Part shown: positions 1-6,945 of the stretch, one piece after another
Numbering within the stretch: position 1 is the stretch's first letter
Layout of the letters: each line of letters begins with the position of its first letter
From: Candidatus Omnitrophota bacterium
Lineage (GTDB): Bacteria; Omnitrophota; Gorgyraeia; Duberdicusellales; Duberdicusellaceae
DNA: 23,104 nucleotides
Direction: 5' to 3'
Assembly (NCBI GenBank): GCA_015486615.1
Contig: WFRI01000062.1
Coordinates: 1-23,104, forward strand
The notes under the pieces: generated by a model
What the model saw: only the letters and a program-made list of their open reading frames with translations
The model's database searches: none
What the model was told of the DNA's origin: nothing
Made by a program: the position numbers and the translations under genes

Positions 1-66
1 ACTTTTTAAGACAGTCTTGTTTTGTTGCATTTGCAACTTTTTAAGACTGTCTTATTTCGTTGCAAA
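1..66. repeat. Imperfect tandem repeat, about 35-bp unit, at the window edge
   Basis: Two near-identical units lie head to tail at 1-35 and 36-66. Each begins ACTTTTTAAGAC and ends around TTGCA. Each unit contains a short inverted repeat, AAGAC-A-GTCTT at 8-18 and AAGAC-T-GTCTT at 43-53, whose single centre base is swapped. A further inverted repeat, GTTGCA-TT-TGCAAC (24-37), spans the junction. The array may continue beyond the window. I do not recognise the family. No gene is seen here. Confidence 0.6.
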
Positions 67-276
67 CCAATCCCGACATTGCCTTGCGTTGAGATATGCC
101 CTGTGCCGTTATTGCTTAAATGTCCAACGTCCAACGTCGTAAGTCCAACGTCGAAGGCTGCCGCTTAAAAAAGCACTGGCTACCACTAAAAAGCGCTACC
201 ACTAAAAAAAACGCTAGCGCGTTTTTTGGACACCTCGGGGGTGGAAAGAGTTCCACCCCCGAGGTGGGTAGTGGTA
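67..276. repeat. Modular intergenic repeat, copy 1 (lead module, heptamers, two hairpins)
   Basis: This repeat fills the gap downstream of nfeD. Modules in order are: a 56-bp lead module (67-122) nearly identical to 20842-20897; a 7-bp tandem array (116-157) with units such as TCCAACG and TCGAAGG; a truncated CTTAAAAAAGCACTGG piece; a TACCACT direct repeat (181-187, 197-203); a hairpin AAAAAACGC-TAGC-GCGTTTTTT (206-227); and a perfect 16-bp hairpin CACCTCGGGGGTGGAA / TTCCACCCCCGAGGTG (231-266). TACCACT (197-203) pairs with AGTGGTA (270-276), so both hairpins sit inside an outer stem. The minus-strand reading frame across it (LDLRRWTLD-like) is judged a by-product of the heptamers and not a gene. 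Confidence 0.85.
206..227 (-). terminator. Putative rho-independent terminator after nfeD
   Basis: A 9-bp perfect stem AAAAAACGC/GCGTTTTTT with a 4-base loop lies about 75 bp beyond the nfeD stop. On the minus strand it ends in a run of eight T. It is part of repeat copy 1. The A/T tails on both sides mean it could stop transcription from either direction. Confidence 0.55.
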
Positions 277-299
277 AAATAACCAATAACCAACCAATC

Positions 300-1715
300 T
301 CAATCTCCATCCAACGGCTTTACCCAGAGGACAAGCCCGTCAACTTTATCTACAACAACTTCACTGCCTTTTTTAATATCCTGCCTGCTTTTTGCCCGCC
401 AAATTTCTCCGTGAATCATTACTTTGCCTTTTCCTCCGGCAATATCTTCAATAACCTCTGCCCGGCTTCCTATAAGCCCTTCTTTCCCTACAAGAGGTTT
501 TTTTACCCTTGCCTGCACAACTTTGGTTAGAATAAATATACTCCAAAGGCTAATTGCACCTGCAACCGGCAGGATAAAATTCCAGCCTACAGCAAAAACA
601 AATTTGTCCCTAAAGAACATTACTGAGCCTAAAATGAAACAGAATATCCCGCCTAAAGTAAATAAGCCGAAAGCAGGAGTAAACGCTTCAATAATAAAAA
701 ACAGTATCCCCAATGCTAAAAGCACGGCCCCTGCATAATTTACCGGAAGTACCTGAAAAGCGTAAAAAGCCAGGATTAAAGATATAACCCCCATTATTCC
801 CGGGAAGCCAAACCCCGGATGGGTAAATTCAAAAATAAGGCCTAAAAAGCCAAACGTAAACAATAAGTATGCTATATTAGGATTGACCAGCGTATTTAAC
901 AGTTTGTAGCGCAGGTTAAAATCAATAAATTTCCGGCAGGAGCCTTTAGTAGAAAGTTTGATTTTCCTGCCGTCGGCAAGAGTTACCTGCCGGCCGTCTA
1001 TCTTTTCTATTAATTGCTCTAAACTGCCTGCCTCTAAATCTATTATCTTTCTCTTTAGGGCTTCTTTTTCAGTAATAGAAATACTTTCTTTGACAGCCTT
1101 CCGTATAAACGAATAAGGCCGGCCTCTTTTCTGAGCAATACTTTTGGCCCAGGCAAGGGTATCATTTAAAATCTTTTCCTTCATCTCTTTAGATAAATTT
1201 CCCCACCTGCCTCCTCCTAAAACCGGATGCGCCGCTCCAATATGGGTTGAAGGAGCCATAGCGATAAGCGACGCCGCATAACTTATAAACGTCCCCGCAG
1301 AAGCGGCCCGCGCACCCTGAGGAGCAATATAAACAATAATCGGCACTGAAGAATTCAGCATATCTTTTACTATATTCTGGGTGGATTTAAGCAGTCCGCC
1401 AGGGGTATTCAACTGGATAATAAGGTAAGCATTTTGCTCTTCGGACTTTTTTATGGCTGAATTTATGTATTCTTCTACAACCGGGCCGATAATGTAATCG
1501 TCTATTGTGGCTATGTTTACCCTGTTAGAGAAAGCCACCGACTTTGCCGGTGGCGGGAAGGATATAGACGTTGACGGTGGTTTAGTGCCCCTGTCAGCGA
1601 AAACCGTCAGAGAGGATTCTCTAACAGGGTTTACCTTTTGGCTGGCAAAGGCCCGGCCCCAGGCAAAAAATGCAGAAATAACCCCGACGAAGACAATGGC
1701 TGTTTTCTTTCGCAT
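300..1715 (-). CDS. nfeD: NfeD-family membrane-bound ClpP-class serine protease
   Basis: The 471-aa product has an N-terminal signal peptide (about residues 1-25, ending AFASQ). It is followed by an unusual insert (29-66) encoded by a palindromic repeat element, then a ClpP/crotonase-fold protease domain (about 66-290). The QLNTPGG and GARAASAG motifs are typical of NfeD-type serine proteases, in which the Ser of AASAG is the nucleophile. Several membrane segments follow (about 280-400), then a C-terminal OB-fold NfeD domain (about 405-471). The family cleaves membrane or stomatin-type partners in membrane quality control. No stomatin/SPFH gene is next to it in this window. It lies 42 bp after nadX. 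The gap contains a strong promoter whose -10 is only 6 nt from this ATG, and there is no Shine-Dalgarno sequence. The ATG is kept because it opens the signal peptide. Confidence 0.93.
   Translation of the reverse strand: MRKKTAIVFVGVISAFFAWGRAFASQKVNPVRESSLTVFADRGTKPPSTSISFPPPAKSVAFSNRVNIATIDDYIIGPVVEEYINSAIKKSEEQNAYLIIQLNTPGGLLKSTQNIVKDMLNSSVPIIVYIAPQGARAASAGTFISYAASLIAMAPSTHIGAAHPVLGGGRWGNLSKEMKEKILNDTLAWAKSIAQKRGRPYSFIRKAVKESISITEKEALKRKIIDLEAGSLEQLIEKIDGRQVTLADGRKIKLSTKGSCRKFIDFNLRYKLLNTLVNPNIAYLLFTFGFLGLIFEFTHPGFGFPGIMGVISLILAFYAFQVLPVNYAGAVLLALGILFFIIEAFTPAFGLFTLGGIFCFILGSVMFFRDKFVFAVGWNFILPVAGAISLWSIFILTKVVQARVKKPLVGKEGLIGSRAEVIEDIAGGKGKVMIHGEIWRAKSRQDIKKGSEVVVDKVDGLVLWVKPLDGD
1519..1630 (-). 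repeat. Palindrome-bounded element inserted in frame in nfeD
   Basis: The ends are a perfect 14-bp inverted repeat, ACCCTGTTAGAGAA (1519-1532) and TTCTCTAACAGGGT (1617-1630). Inside are two further stems, GCCACCG/CGGTGGC (1534-1540/1548-1554) and TGACGG/CCGTCA (1572-1577/1604-1609). The element is open in the nfeD frame and encodes residues 29-66, beginning NPVRE and ending FSNRV. A 30-bp hairpin at 8166-8195 carries closely related arm sequences. This architecture recalls Rickettsia palindromic elements, which insert inside coding genes, but the sequence relationship to those is not claimed. Confidence 0.8.
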
Positions 1716-1721
1716 AGGAAA

Positions 1722-1749
1722 ATTATATATTTTTAAAGGACTAAGTCAA
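1722..1749 (-). promoter_or_regulatory. Sigma70-type promoter for nfeD, probably leaderless
   Basis: On the minus strand, TTGACT (1744-1749), a 16-nt spacer and TATAAT (1722-1727) are followed by 6 nt and then the nfeD ATG (1713-1715). Initiation about 7 nt past the -10 would place the transcript start at or beside the A of ATG. The sequence between -10 and ATG has no Shine-Dalgarno motif. Confidence 0.65.
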
Positions 1750-1757
1750 TCAATTTC

Positions 1758-2570
1758 CTAAGTGCCGATTTTTAAAGGTGAGACCATTTTAGACAAAAGC
1801 CTGCTTATTGAAAATACTGTCAAGGCGCTGGTTTTAGGATTTGCAGGCGAAGGGATATTTTCTACTTCTAACTTAATATTAGCCGTATCAGAAAACAGTT
1901 CTACTTTATGAATATTCCGTTTCACAAAAGGAGAAGCAACTATCTTAACTTCTACTTTTATCTTCCTCTGCAGAGCAAGGTATAAAGCAGCCGCTACATT
2001 AATATTTTTAGGAAAATATTTTATTGCCTTATACACATCTCCGGAAAAAACTGTTTTTTCACTTCGCAAATTCTTCAAAGAAACTCTGCGCCGGGACAGA
2101 TAAGAATTGCCTTCCAGCCCTTTTGGAGGCTTAACTGTGGTAATTGCGCATTTTCTGACTTTGCCCATAGCTGCAGCACTTATTCCGTCAATTCCACAGA
2201 CTGCCCCGGAAGGAAGGTATAAATTAATGCCGTATTTTTCTAAAACGGGACGGATAATTTTCCAGTTTCTTACTACTCCGCCGACACTGACAACAATAAT
2301 TCTTTTGCCCTTAAGATTAGACGGCGAAGAAAATACCTCCTGCACAGCGTCCTGCGAAGCAGCCTCTACAACAACATTGCAATTTCTAACTAAATCCGGC
2401 AAAGACTTAAACGGCTTTGTCTTAACTTTTTTGACCGCCTTGTCTAAAGCCTCTGGATTGTTATCCCATATCCCAGCCAGATATAACTTTTCCTTTAGGC
2501 CATTCTTAACAAATCCGGCAACCTGCAGGCCAATATTGCCGCACCCGATTATTCCTAACTTATCTTTCAT
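1758..2570 (-). CDS. nadX: L-aspartate dehydrogenase
   Basis: The 270-aa product matches the NadX family in length. It has an N-terminal Rossmann fold with GCGNIG at residues 9-14 (NAD(P) binding). A central stretch, GAVCGIDGISAA at about 122-133, is characteristic of aspartate dehydrogenase. The enzyme oxidises L-aspartate to iminoaspartate, which quinolinate synthase (NadA) can use as the first step of NAD synthesis. No nadA or nadC is in this window, so the pathway role is inferred. The start overlaps the panC stop by 4 bp (ATGA), implying translational coupling, and TAAGG lies about 8 nt upstream of the ATG. Confidence 0.88.
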   Translation of the reverse strand: MKDKLGIIGCGNIGLQVAGFVKNGLKEKLYLAGIWDNNPEALDKAVKKVKTKPFKSLPDLVRNCNVVVEAASQDAVQEVFSSPSNLKGKRIIVVSVGGVVRNWKIIRPVLEKYGINLYLPSGAVCGIDGISAAAMGKVRKCAITTVKPPKGLEGNSYLSRRRVSLKNLRSEKTVFSGDVYKAIKYFPKNINVAAALYLALQRKIKVEVKIVASPFVKRNIHKVELFSDTANIKLEVENIPSPANPKTSALTVFSISRLLSKMVSPLKIGT

Positions 2571-3439
2571 AATTTAAACCTTACCTTGTTTTTGTTTATG
2601 AATACAAGCATATTGTCTATAAGCCTGGCTCTGCCTATATACACAGCCAAAGCGATTACTGCATTTGTGTCTATTTTTTTCAGCGGCACAAGATTTTCTG
2701 CTCTGGATATTTCGACATAGTTTATCTTAGCCAAAGCGCAGGATTTTATTTTATCTTTTATTTTTCTTTTTATCTTATAAGCATCTCTTTGGCCCCGCTG
2801 AATCATTTTTTTTGCCAGAAGCAAAGACTCATATAAAACAACTGCCTGTTCCCTCTCTTCAACTGACAAATACGCATTGCGGGAACTTAAAGCCAAGCCA
2901 TCCTTATCCCGGACAATCGGCATAATCTTTATTTTAACAGGAAAATTCAGATTTTGCACCATTTTTTTAATAATCAAAGCCTGCTGGTAGTCTTTCTGCC
3001 CGAAGTAAGCAATATCCGGCAGGGTTATATTGAAAAGTTTTGCTACAACACTAACAACACCCTGAAAATGGCCGGGCCGGTATTTGCCGCATAAGAAACG
3101 GCTTAACTTTTCTTCCCTGACAAAAACAGAAAAATCACCTTGATACATATTCTTTACTGAAGGATAAAAAAGAGCATCTACCCCGTAAGATTTTAATAAA
3201 TCCCTGTCTTTTTTAAAATTGCGCGGGTAAGACTTAAAATCCTCTTTGGGGCCGAACTGCAAAGGGTTTACAAAAATACTGGCGATAACTACATCAGTTT
3301 CCCTGCGGGCCTGCTTTATCAAAGAAAGGTGGCCTTTATGCAAAGCACCCATTGTCGGAACAAACCCCACAGTTTTCTTAGACTGTTTGACCTGCCTGCT
3401 GAATTCCTGAACGCTTTTGGGATGTTTAAATATTTTCAT
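2567..3439 (-). CDS. panC: Pantothenate synthetase
   Basis: The product (290 aa, normal length) condenses pantoate and beta-alanine using ATP to make pantothenate, the precursor of CoA. It has the nucleotidyltransferase HxGH motif as HKGH at residues 34-37, preceded by VPTMGALHKGH. It also has the conserved FGQKDYQQ block (about 146-153) and the KMSKS-equivalent SSRN at 185-188. Family residues are intact. It overlaps the ROK gene upstream by 14 bp and nadX downstream by 4 bp, so the three genes are almost certainly co-transcribed. The other pantothenate genes (panB, panD) are not in the window. Confidence 0.96.
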   Translation of the reverse strand: MKIFKHPKSVQEFSRQVKQSKKTVGFVPTMGALHKGHLSLIKQARRETDVVIASIFVNPLQFGPKEDFKSYPRNFKKDRDLLKSYGVDALFYPSVKNMYQGDFSVFVREEKLSRFLCGKYRPGHFQGVVSVVAKLFNITLPDIAYFGQKDYQQALIIKKMVQNLNFPVKIKIMPIVRDKDGLALSSRNAYLSVEEREQAVVLYESLLLAKKMIQRGQRDAYKIKRKIKDKIKSCALAKINYVEISRAENLVPLKKIDTNAVIALAVYIGRARLIDNMLVFINKNKVRFKL

Positions 3440-4382
3440 AGCCGTTTTTGGCTAAAGCATAAGCGCCGTATAAACCCGCATCTTCGGCAAAATAAGCCCG
3501 GCTTATTTTAACCTGTCTGTATAAAGGAAACATAGCCCTCTGCTGCAAAGTTTTTCTCAAAGGATCAATAAAAAAATTATACGCCCCGGACAATCCCCCG
3601 CCCAAAATTATTTTTTCTGGATTAAAGATATTAACCAATCCGGAAAGGTATATGCCTAAAATTCTGCCGAAATACTCCCACATATCCAAAGCAAACTTAT
3701 CTCTATGCCGGGCGGCTTCGTAAATCTTGTAAGGAGTAAGCACAGGCTCTTTCTTTAAAACGGTTTTTCTTACCTGCATCTCTGACTTTACCTTCGCCAG
3801 AAATCCTTTACTGCCTAAAAACACTTCTGCACACCCATAAGAACCGCAGCCGCATTTGCCGGCGTTGAAATCAATAGGCAAATGCCCGCCTTCAGCCGCA
3901 GAGGCCCGGCATCCCCGATAAACTCTGCCGCCAATAATCAGGCCAAAACCTATACCTGTTCCTAAAGTAAGGCAGATAGCAGTATTTACGCCTTTTGCCC
4001 GGCCAAACTTCAGTTCAGCCAAAGCCGCCATATTGGCGTCGTTGTCAATAAACACAGGCATTCCCAAATTCTTCTCAAAATTCTGCCGAAATTTATAATT
4101 CTTCCAGCCTTTGATGTTCGGCAGGTAGTAAATTAAGCCTTTGTTTATATCCAGCATTCCGGGAATGCCTATGCCGGCAGATTTTATCCGGCCTAAAGAG
4201 AATTTGTGCTTCTGAGCAAAACCGGATAAAATGTTTTTAAAATAGGGATAAAACCCCGCCGGAGAAGATAAACTCCGGCTGTGGATATTTTCGCGCAGCC
4301 AAAGCCGGCTGTTTCTAAAAATCCCTATTTTAAGGAAAGTCCCGCCCCAGTCTATTGCTAAAAATATATCTTTGCCTGTCAT
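3426..4382 (-). CDS. ROK-family sugar kinase (glucokinase-like)
   Basis: This 318-aa member of the ROK family phosphorylates a hexose such as glucose or an amino sugar; the substrate cannot be read from sequence. The N-terminal phosphate-binding loop is AIDWGGTFLKIG (9-20). The catalytic aspartate is in IDNDAN (112-117). The ATP-site LTLGTGIGFG follows at about 139-148. The zinc-binding signature is EGGH (164-167) with CGCGSYGC (177-184). No helix-turn-helix precedes the kinase domain, so it is a kinase and not a ROK repressor. It heads the ROK-panC-nadX unit. A TAAAAT hexamer lies exactly 6 nt before the ATG and no Shine-Dalgarno sequence is visible. Confidence 0.9.
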   Translation of the reverse strand: MTGKDIFLAIDWGGTFLKIGIFRNSRLWLRENIHSRSLSSPAGFYPYFKNILSGFAQKHKFSLGRIKSAGIGIPGMLDINKGLIYYLPNIKGWKNYKFRQNFEKNLGMPVFIDNDANMAALAELKFGRAKGVNTAICLTLGTGIGFGLIIGGRVYRGCRASAAEGGHLPIDFNAGKCGCGSYGCAEVFLGSKGFLAKVKSEMQVRKTVLKKEPVLTPYKIYEAARHRDKFALDMWEYFGRILGIYLSGLVNIFNPEKIILGGGLSGAYNFFIDPLRKTLQQRAMFPLYRQVKISRAYFAEDAGLYGAYALAKNGYENI

Positions 4383-4388
4383 AAAATA

Positions 4389-4394
4389 ATTTTA
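4389..4394 (-). promoter_or_regulatory. -10-like element 6 nt before the ROK start
   Basis: TAAAAT on the minus strand is followed by TATTTT and then the ATG at 4382. No convincing -35 is seen 15-18 nt upstream; a small CGGCT...AGCCG hairpin lies there instead. It is called because the spacing is the same as at nfeD, pilZ and thpR. Confidence 0.4.
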
Positions 4395-4480
4395 TACATT
4401 CGGCTACAAAAAGCCGCTTTCTTTACTCTGCTTAGGGCACTAAGATAAAGTCAAAGTGCATAATTCCGCCTAAACGGGTT

Positions 4481-5980
4481 TTATTTCAACCCGCTTTCTG
4501 AAAACACATCGGCTGTAAACACGTATAACTCTGTATTTTTATCCTTCCATGCATCCGGAGAAAGCCCGGCTTTTTCCAGACATAAATGGGACAAAAATTC
4601 TTCCTTATCCCAGCCGGTTTCATCGGCTACCTGCGGCAGAAAAACCCCTTGGTGAAATCCTTTTTTTACCAATACACCGTGCTTGCCTAAAATTATTTCT
4701 GAAGCGCCTTTAACCCGGCGTAAAGGAGAAAGCACAGAAATTTCTATATCTATGTCCTTAAGTTCGCCGGATTTTACCGGCATAAATCTGGGGTCAGAAA
4801 CCGCCGCCTCAATTGCCATATCCCTGACTGTAAGAAACAACGGTTTTGTCCCGATAATATTGCCGATACAGCCTCTTAACCGGCCATTTTTGCGCAGAGT
4901 GACAAAAGCACCCCTCTTCTCTTTTAAAACACTACTGGCTGGAGAAAAATCCATAATTCTGCCATTGGTTAAATATTCTTCTAAAGTTTTTCTGGCCTCT
5001 GCCAGCAAAAATTTCTTGTCTTCTAAACTAAGGCCCATTTTATCCTCCTGTCTGCCGGATTTATCGGCAATAAAACTTACTGCGCTGACATAACCTACAA
5101 CCCGGGTTTTATTGCCGGAAGTATCGCCGGAATTGGCATATTTTAATATTTTAACCTGCGGGTTCTTGAATTTTTTCAGGGTTTCTAAAAAAGTAAGTAT
5201 GGGGTAGATGCCGCAAGCCTCACATTTGCCAAGAGAGACACACATTGCCAGACCCTGCGGGTCAATATCTTTTATATAAGAATATGTCCTTTTATCCATA
5301 ACAACTGCCTGTTCGTAGGTAAAGTAATGAGAAAAATCGCTGGAAACAATTATCAGAGTTTTCTTATCCTGTTTTAACAACTGGTATAAAATTCCGGCTA
5401 ACTGTTTTATCTGTCTATAGTTTACTGTGCCGAACAAAATCGGAACAATCTTTACCTGAGTTCCTAAAGATTCAATGATAAAAGGAAGTTGAACTTCTAT
5501 AGAGTGCTCTCTTTTAAAGGCCGGCAAAAGAGGATCTGCGAATTCCAAAGATAATATCTTCTCAGCAGTCTCGCTGTCAATTTCTAATACGCCTGTAGGA
5601 ACCGCAAATTTTCCCTGCGGGTAAACTGAAATCCCCTTAAAAGGGTAAAAATGCGACGGGCCTAAAATTATTACCCTGTCAAAATCTTCATTCTCTACAG
5701 CTTTATAAGAGAACCCCGCAATTATGCCGCTGTAAACATAACCAGCATGCGGAGAAATTATGCCTAGAATTCTGACACCTTTAGGTATGTTTACTTTAGC
5801 CCGGGAAATAGAAAGCCTCACGCTGGCCGACAACTCCAAAGGGTCAGCCGGATAGAAACTTCCGGCAACTGCCGGAGGTTTTACTTCACCGGTATTCTGG
5901 GCGGAAAAACAAGAGATATTTACGGTGAAAAAACCACAGGCAAAAATTAAAAGGCTAAATGTCTGCCTTAAAAAAAACAT
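4481..5980 (-). CDS. Secreted MEMO-AMMECR1 fusion protein (AmmeMemoRadiSam B+A)
   Basis: The 499-aa product joins two domains that are often separate. An apparent signal peptide (1-28) is followed by a MEMO domain (about 34-305). This has PHAGYVYSG with H78, GPSH with H110 and C256, matching the His/His/Cys metal ligands of MEMO proteins, plus VSSDFSHY (212-219). An AMMECR1 domain (about 320-495) follows, with the hallmark LRGCIG at 368-373. MEMO relatives are iron-binding with proposed redox activity, and the AMMECR1 function is not settled. The radical SAM partner of AmmeMemoRadiSam systems is not in this window. The gene overlaps the upstream GGDEF gene by 13 bp and is the last gene of a three-gene operon. 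The signal peptide suggests that the protein acts outside the cytoplasm. Confidence 0.9.
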   Translation of the reverse strand: MFFLRQTFSLLIFACGFFTVNISCFSAQNTGEVKPPAVAGSFYPADPLELSASVRLSISRAKVNIPKGVRILGIISPHAGYVYSGIIAGFSYKAVENEDFDRVIILGPSHFYPFKGISVYPQGKFAVPTGVLEIDSETAEKILSLEFADPLLPAFKREHSIEVQLPFIIESLGTQVKIVPILFGTVNYRQIKQLAGILYQLLKQDKKTLIIVSSDFSHYFTYEQAVVMDKRTYSYIKDIDPQGLAMCVSLGKCEACGIYPILTFLETLKKFKNPQVKILKYANSGDTSGNKTRVVGYVSAVSFIADKSGRQEDKMGLSLEDKKFLLAEARKTLEEYLTNGRIMDFSPASSVLKEKRGAFVTLRKNGRLRGCIGNIIGTKPLFLTVRDMAIEAAVSDPRFMPVKSGELKDIDIEISVLSPLRRVKGASEIILGKHGVLVKKGFHQGVFLPQVADETGWDKEEFLSHLCLEKAGLSPDAWKDKNTELYVFTADVFSESGLK

Positions 5981-6945
5981 ACTTTGTTCCTGCCTTCGTT
6001 CTTAGCCTTATACAAAGCCTTGTCTGCTGTTTCTAAAAGCATATTCATATCTCTGGCATCTTCGGGAAAAGACGCCACCCCGATACTCACAGATACATTA
6101 AACTTTTCATCATAAGCAGATATCGGATTTCTGCTGATTTTTTCTCTCAAACGGCTGCCCGCTAATATCGCTGCGCTCTTGGCGGTTTCCAAAAGTATAC
6201 AAACAAACTCTTCTCCGCCAAACCTGCCGATGAAATCTATTTCCCTGATATTCTTACTAAGAGAGTGTGCTATTTTCTTTAATACCACATCTCCTACTAT
6301 ATGTCCATAATTATCATTTATTTTCTTGAAATAGTCAATATCTATCATCAAAAAAGAAAGCGCCAAACCCATTTTTTTAGCGCGGTTAAATTCTTCCTCA
6401 TATCTCTGCATAAAATATCTGCGATTGGGGATACCGGTCAGGAAGTCAGTGGTGGAAACTTTCTGAAGGCTGCGGTAAAGTTTAGCCCTGTCTAAAAAAA
6501 CATTTAACTGAAAAAACAAATAGGGCAGCTGGCTTTTAATCCGGCGGTCTTTGGTTTTTACACCGATATAAAAAGGTTTTTTATGGCCGTAAGTATATTT
6601 ATGGCAAAACCAGCCCCGCCCAGAACATTCATCGTCGATTATTTTAACTTCTTCTATATTCTCAATCCGGCCCAATTCATCCACAAACAGCCTGGCAACT
6701 TCTTCCATATCTAAAGATCCGGATATACTGCGGGTAGTCTCATAAAGTTTCAAAAGGTTATGCGCCCTTTGCTCTTCTTTAGTGTAATATTCGTTTATTT
6801 TTGTATAAGTCCTGCGTGCAGAGATTAACTTTTCTTTTTCTGCTTTATGTTTTGCCAAAAGCCGCTTTTTCTGCCGCTGCATCAAAAATGCATAGCCACA
6901 AGCCGATAAAAATGCAAGGGTTAAATTAATCAGCCAGTAAAACAT
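5968..6945 (-). CDS. Membrane-anchored diguanylate cyclase with inhibitory site
   Basis: The 325-aa product has one N-terminal membrane helix (about 2-21), a charged, probably coiled-coil linker (22-70) and a short GAF-like region (about 65-155) that is smaller than a full GAF domain. A C-terminal GGDEF domain (about 160-325) has an intact active site, GGEEF at 243-247. An RxxD inhibitory site (R234-E-I-D237) lies exactly five residues before it. It should therefore make c-di-GMP and be product-inhibited. It starts inside the last codons of the upstream cyclase gene (16-bp overlap) and overlaps the MEMO gene by 13 bp. Together the three genes appear to form one translationally coupled operon. 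Confidence 0.93.
   Translation of the reverse strand: MFYWLINLTLAFLSACGYAFLMQRQKKRLLAKHKAEKEKLISARRTYTKINEYYTKEEQRAHNLLKLYETTRSISGSLDMEEVARLFVDELGRIENIEEVKIIDDECSGRGWFCHKYTYGHKKPFYIGVKTKDRRIKSQLPYLFFQLNVFLDRAKLYRSLQKVSTTDFLTGIPNRRYFMQRYEEEFNRAKKMGLALSFLMIDIDYFKKINDNYGHIVGDVVLKKIAHSLSKNIREIDFIGRFGGEEFVCILLETAKSAAILAGSRLREKISRNPISAYDEKFNVSVSIGVASFPEDARDMNMLLETADKALYKAKNEGRNKVCFF

Noticed and set aside
67..276. CRISPR array or integron attC site
   Set aside because: Repeats are 7 bp or hairpin modules without regular 25-40 bp repeat-spacer spacing; no cas or integrase gene is present.
116..310. 64-codon minus-strand frame over repeat copy 1
   Set aside because: Encoded by heptamers and hairpins; no start signal or family resemblance.
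1507..1761. Plus-strand 84-codon frame opposite the nfeD 5' end
   Set aside because: A shadow of nfeD and of the symmetrical palindromic element; no family features or ribosome-binding site.
4475..4493. CGGGTT/AACCCG hairpin at the MEMO-AMMECR1 stop codon as a terminator
   Set aside because: Only a 6-bp stem, overlaps the coding end, and has no T-run on the minus strand.
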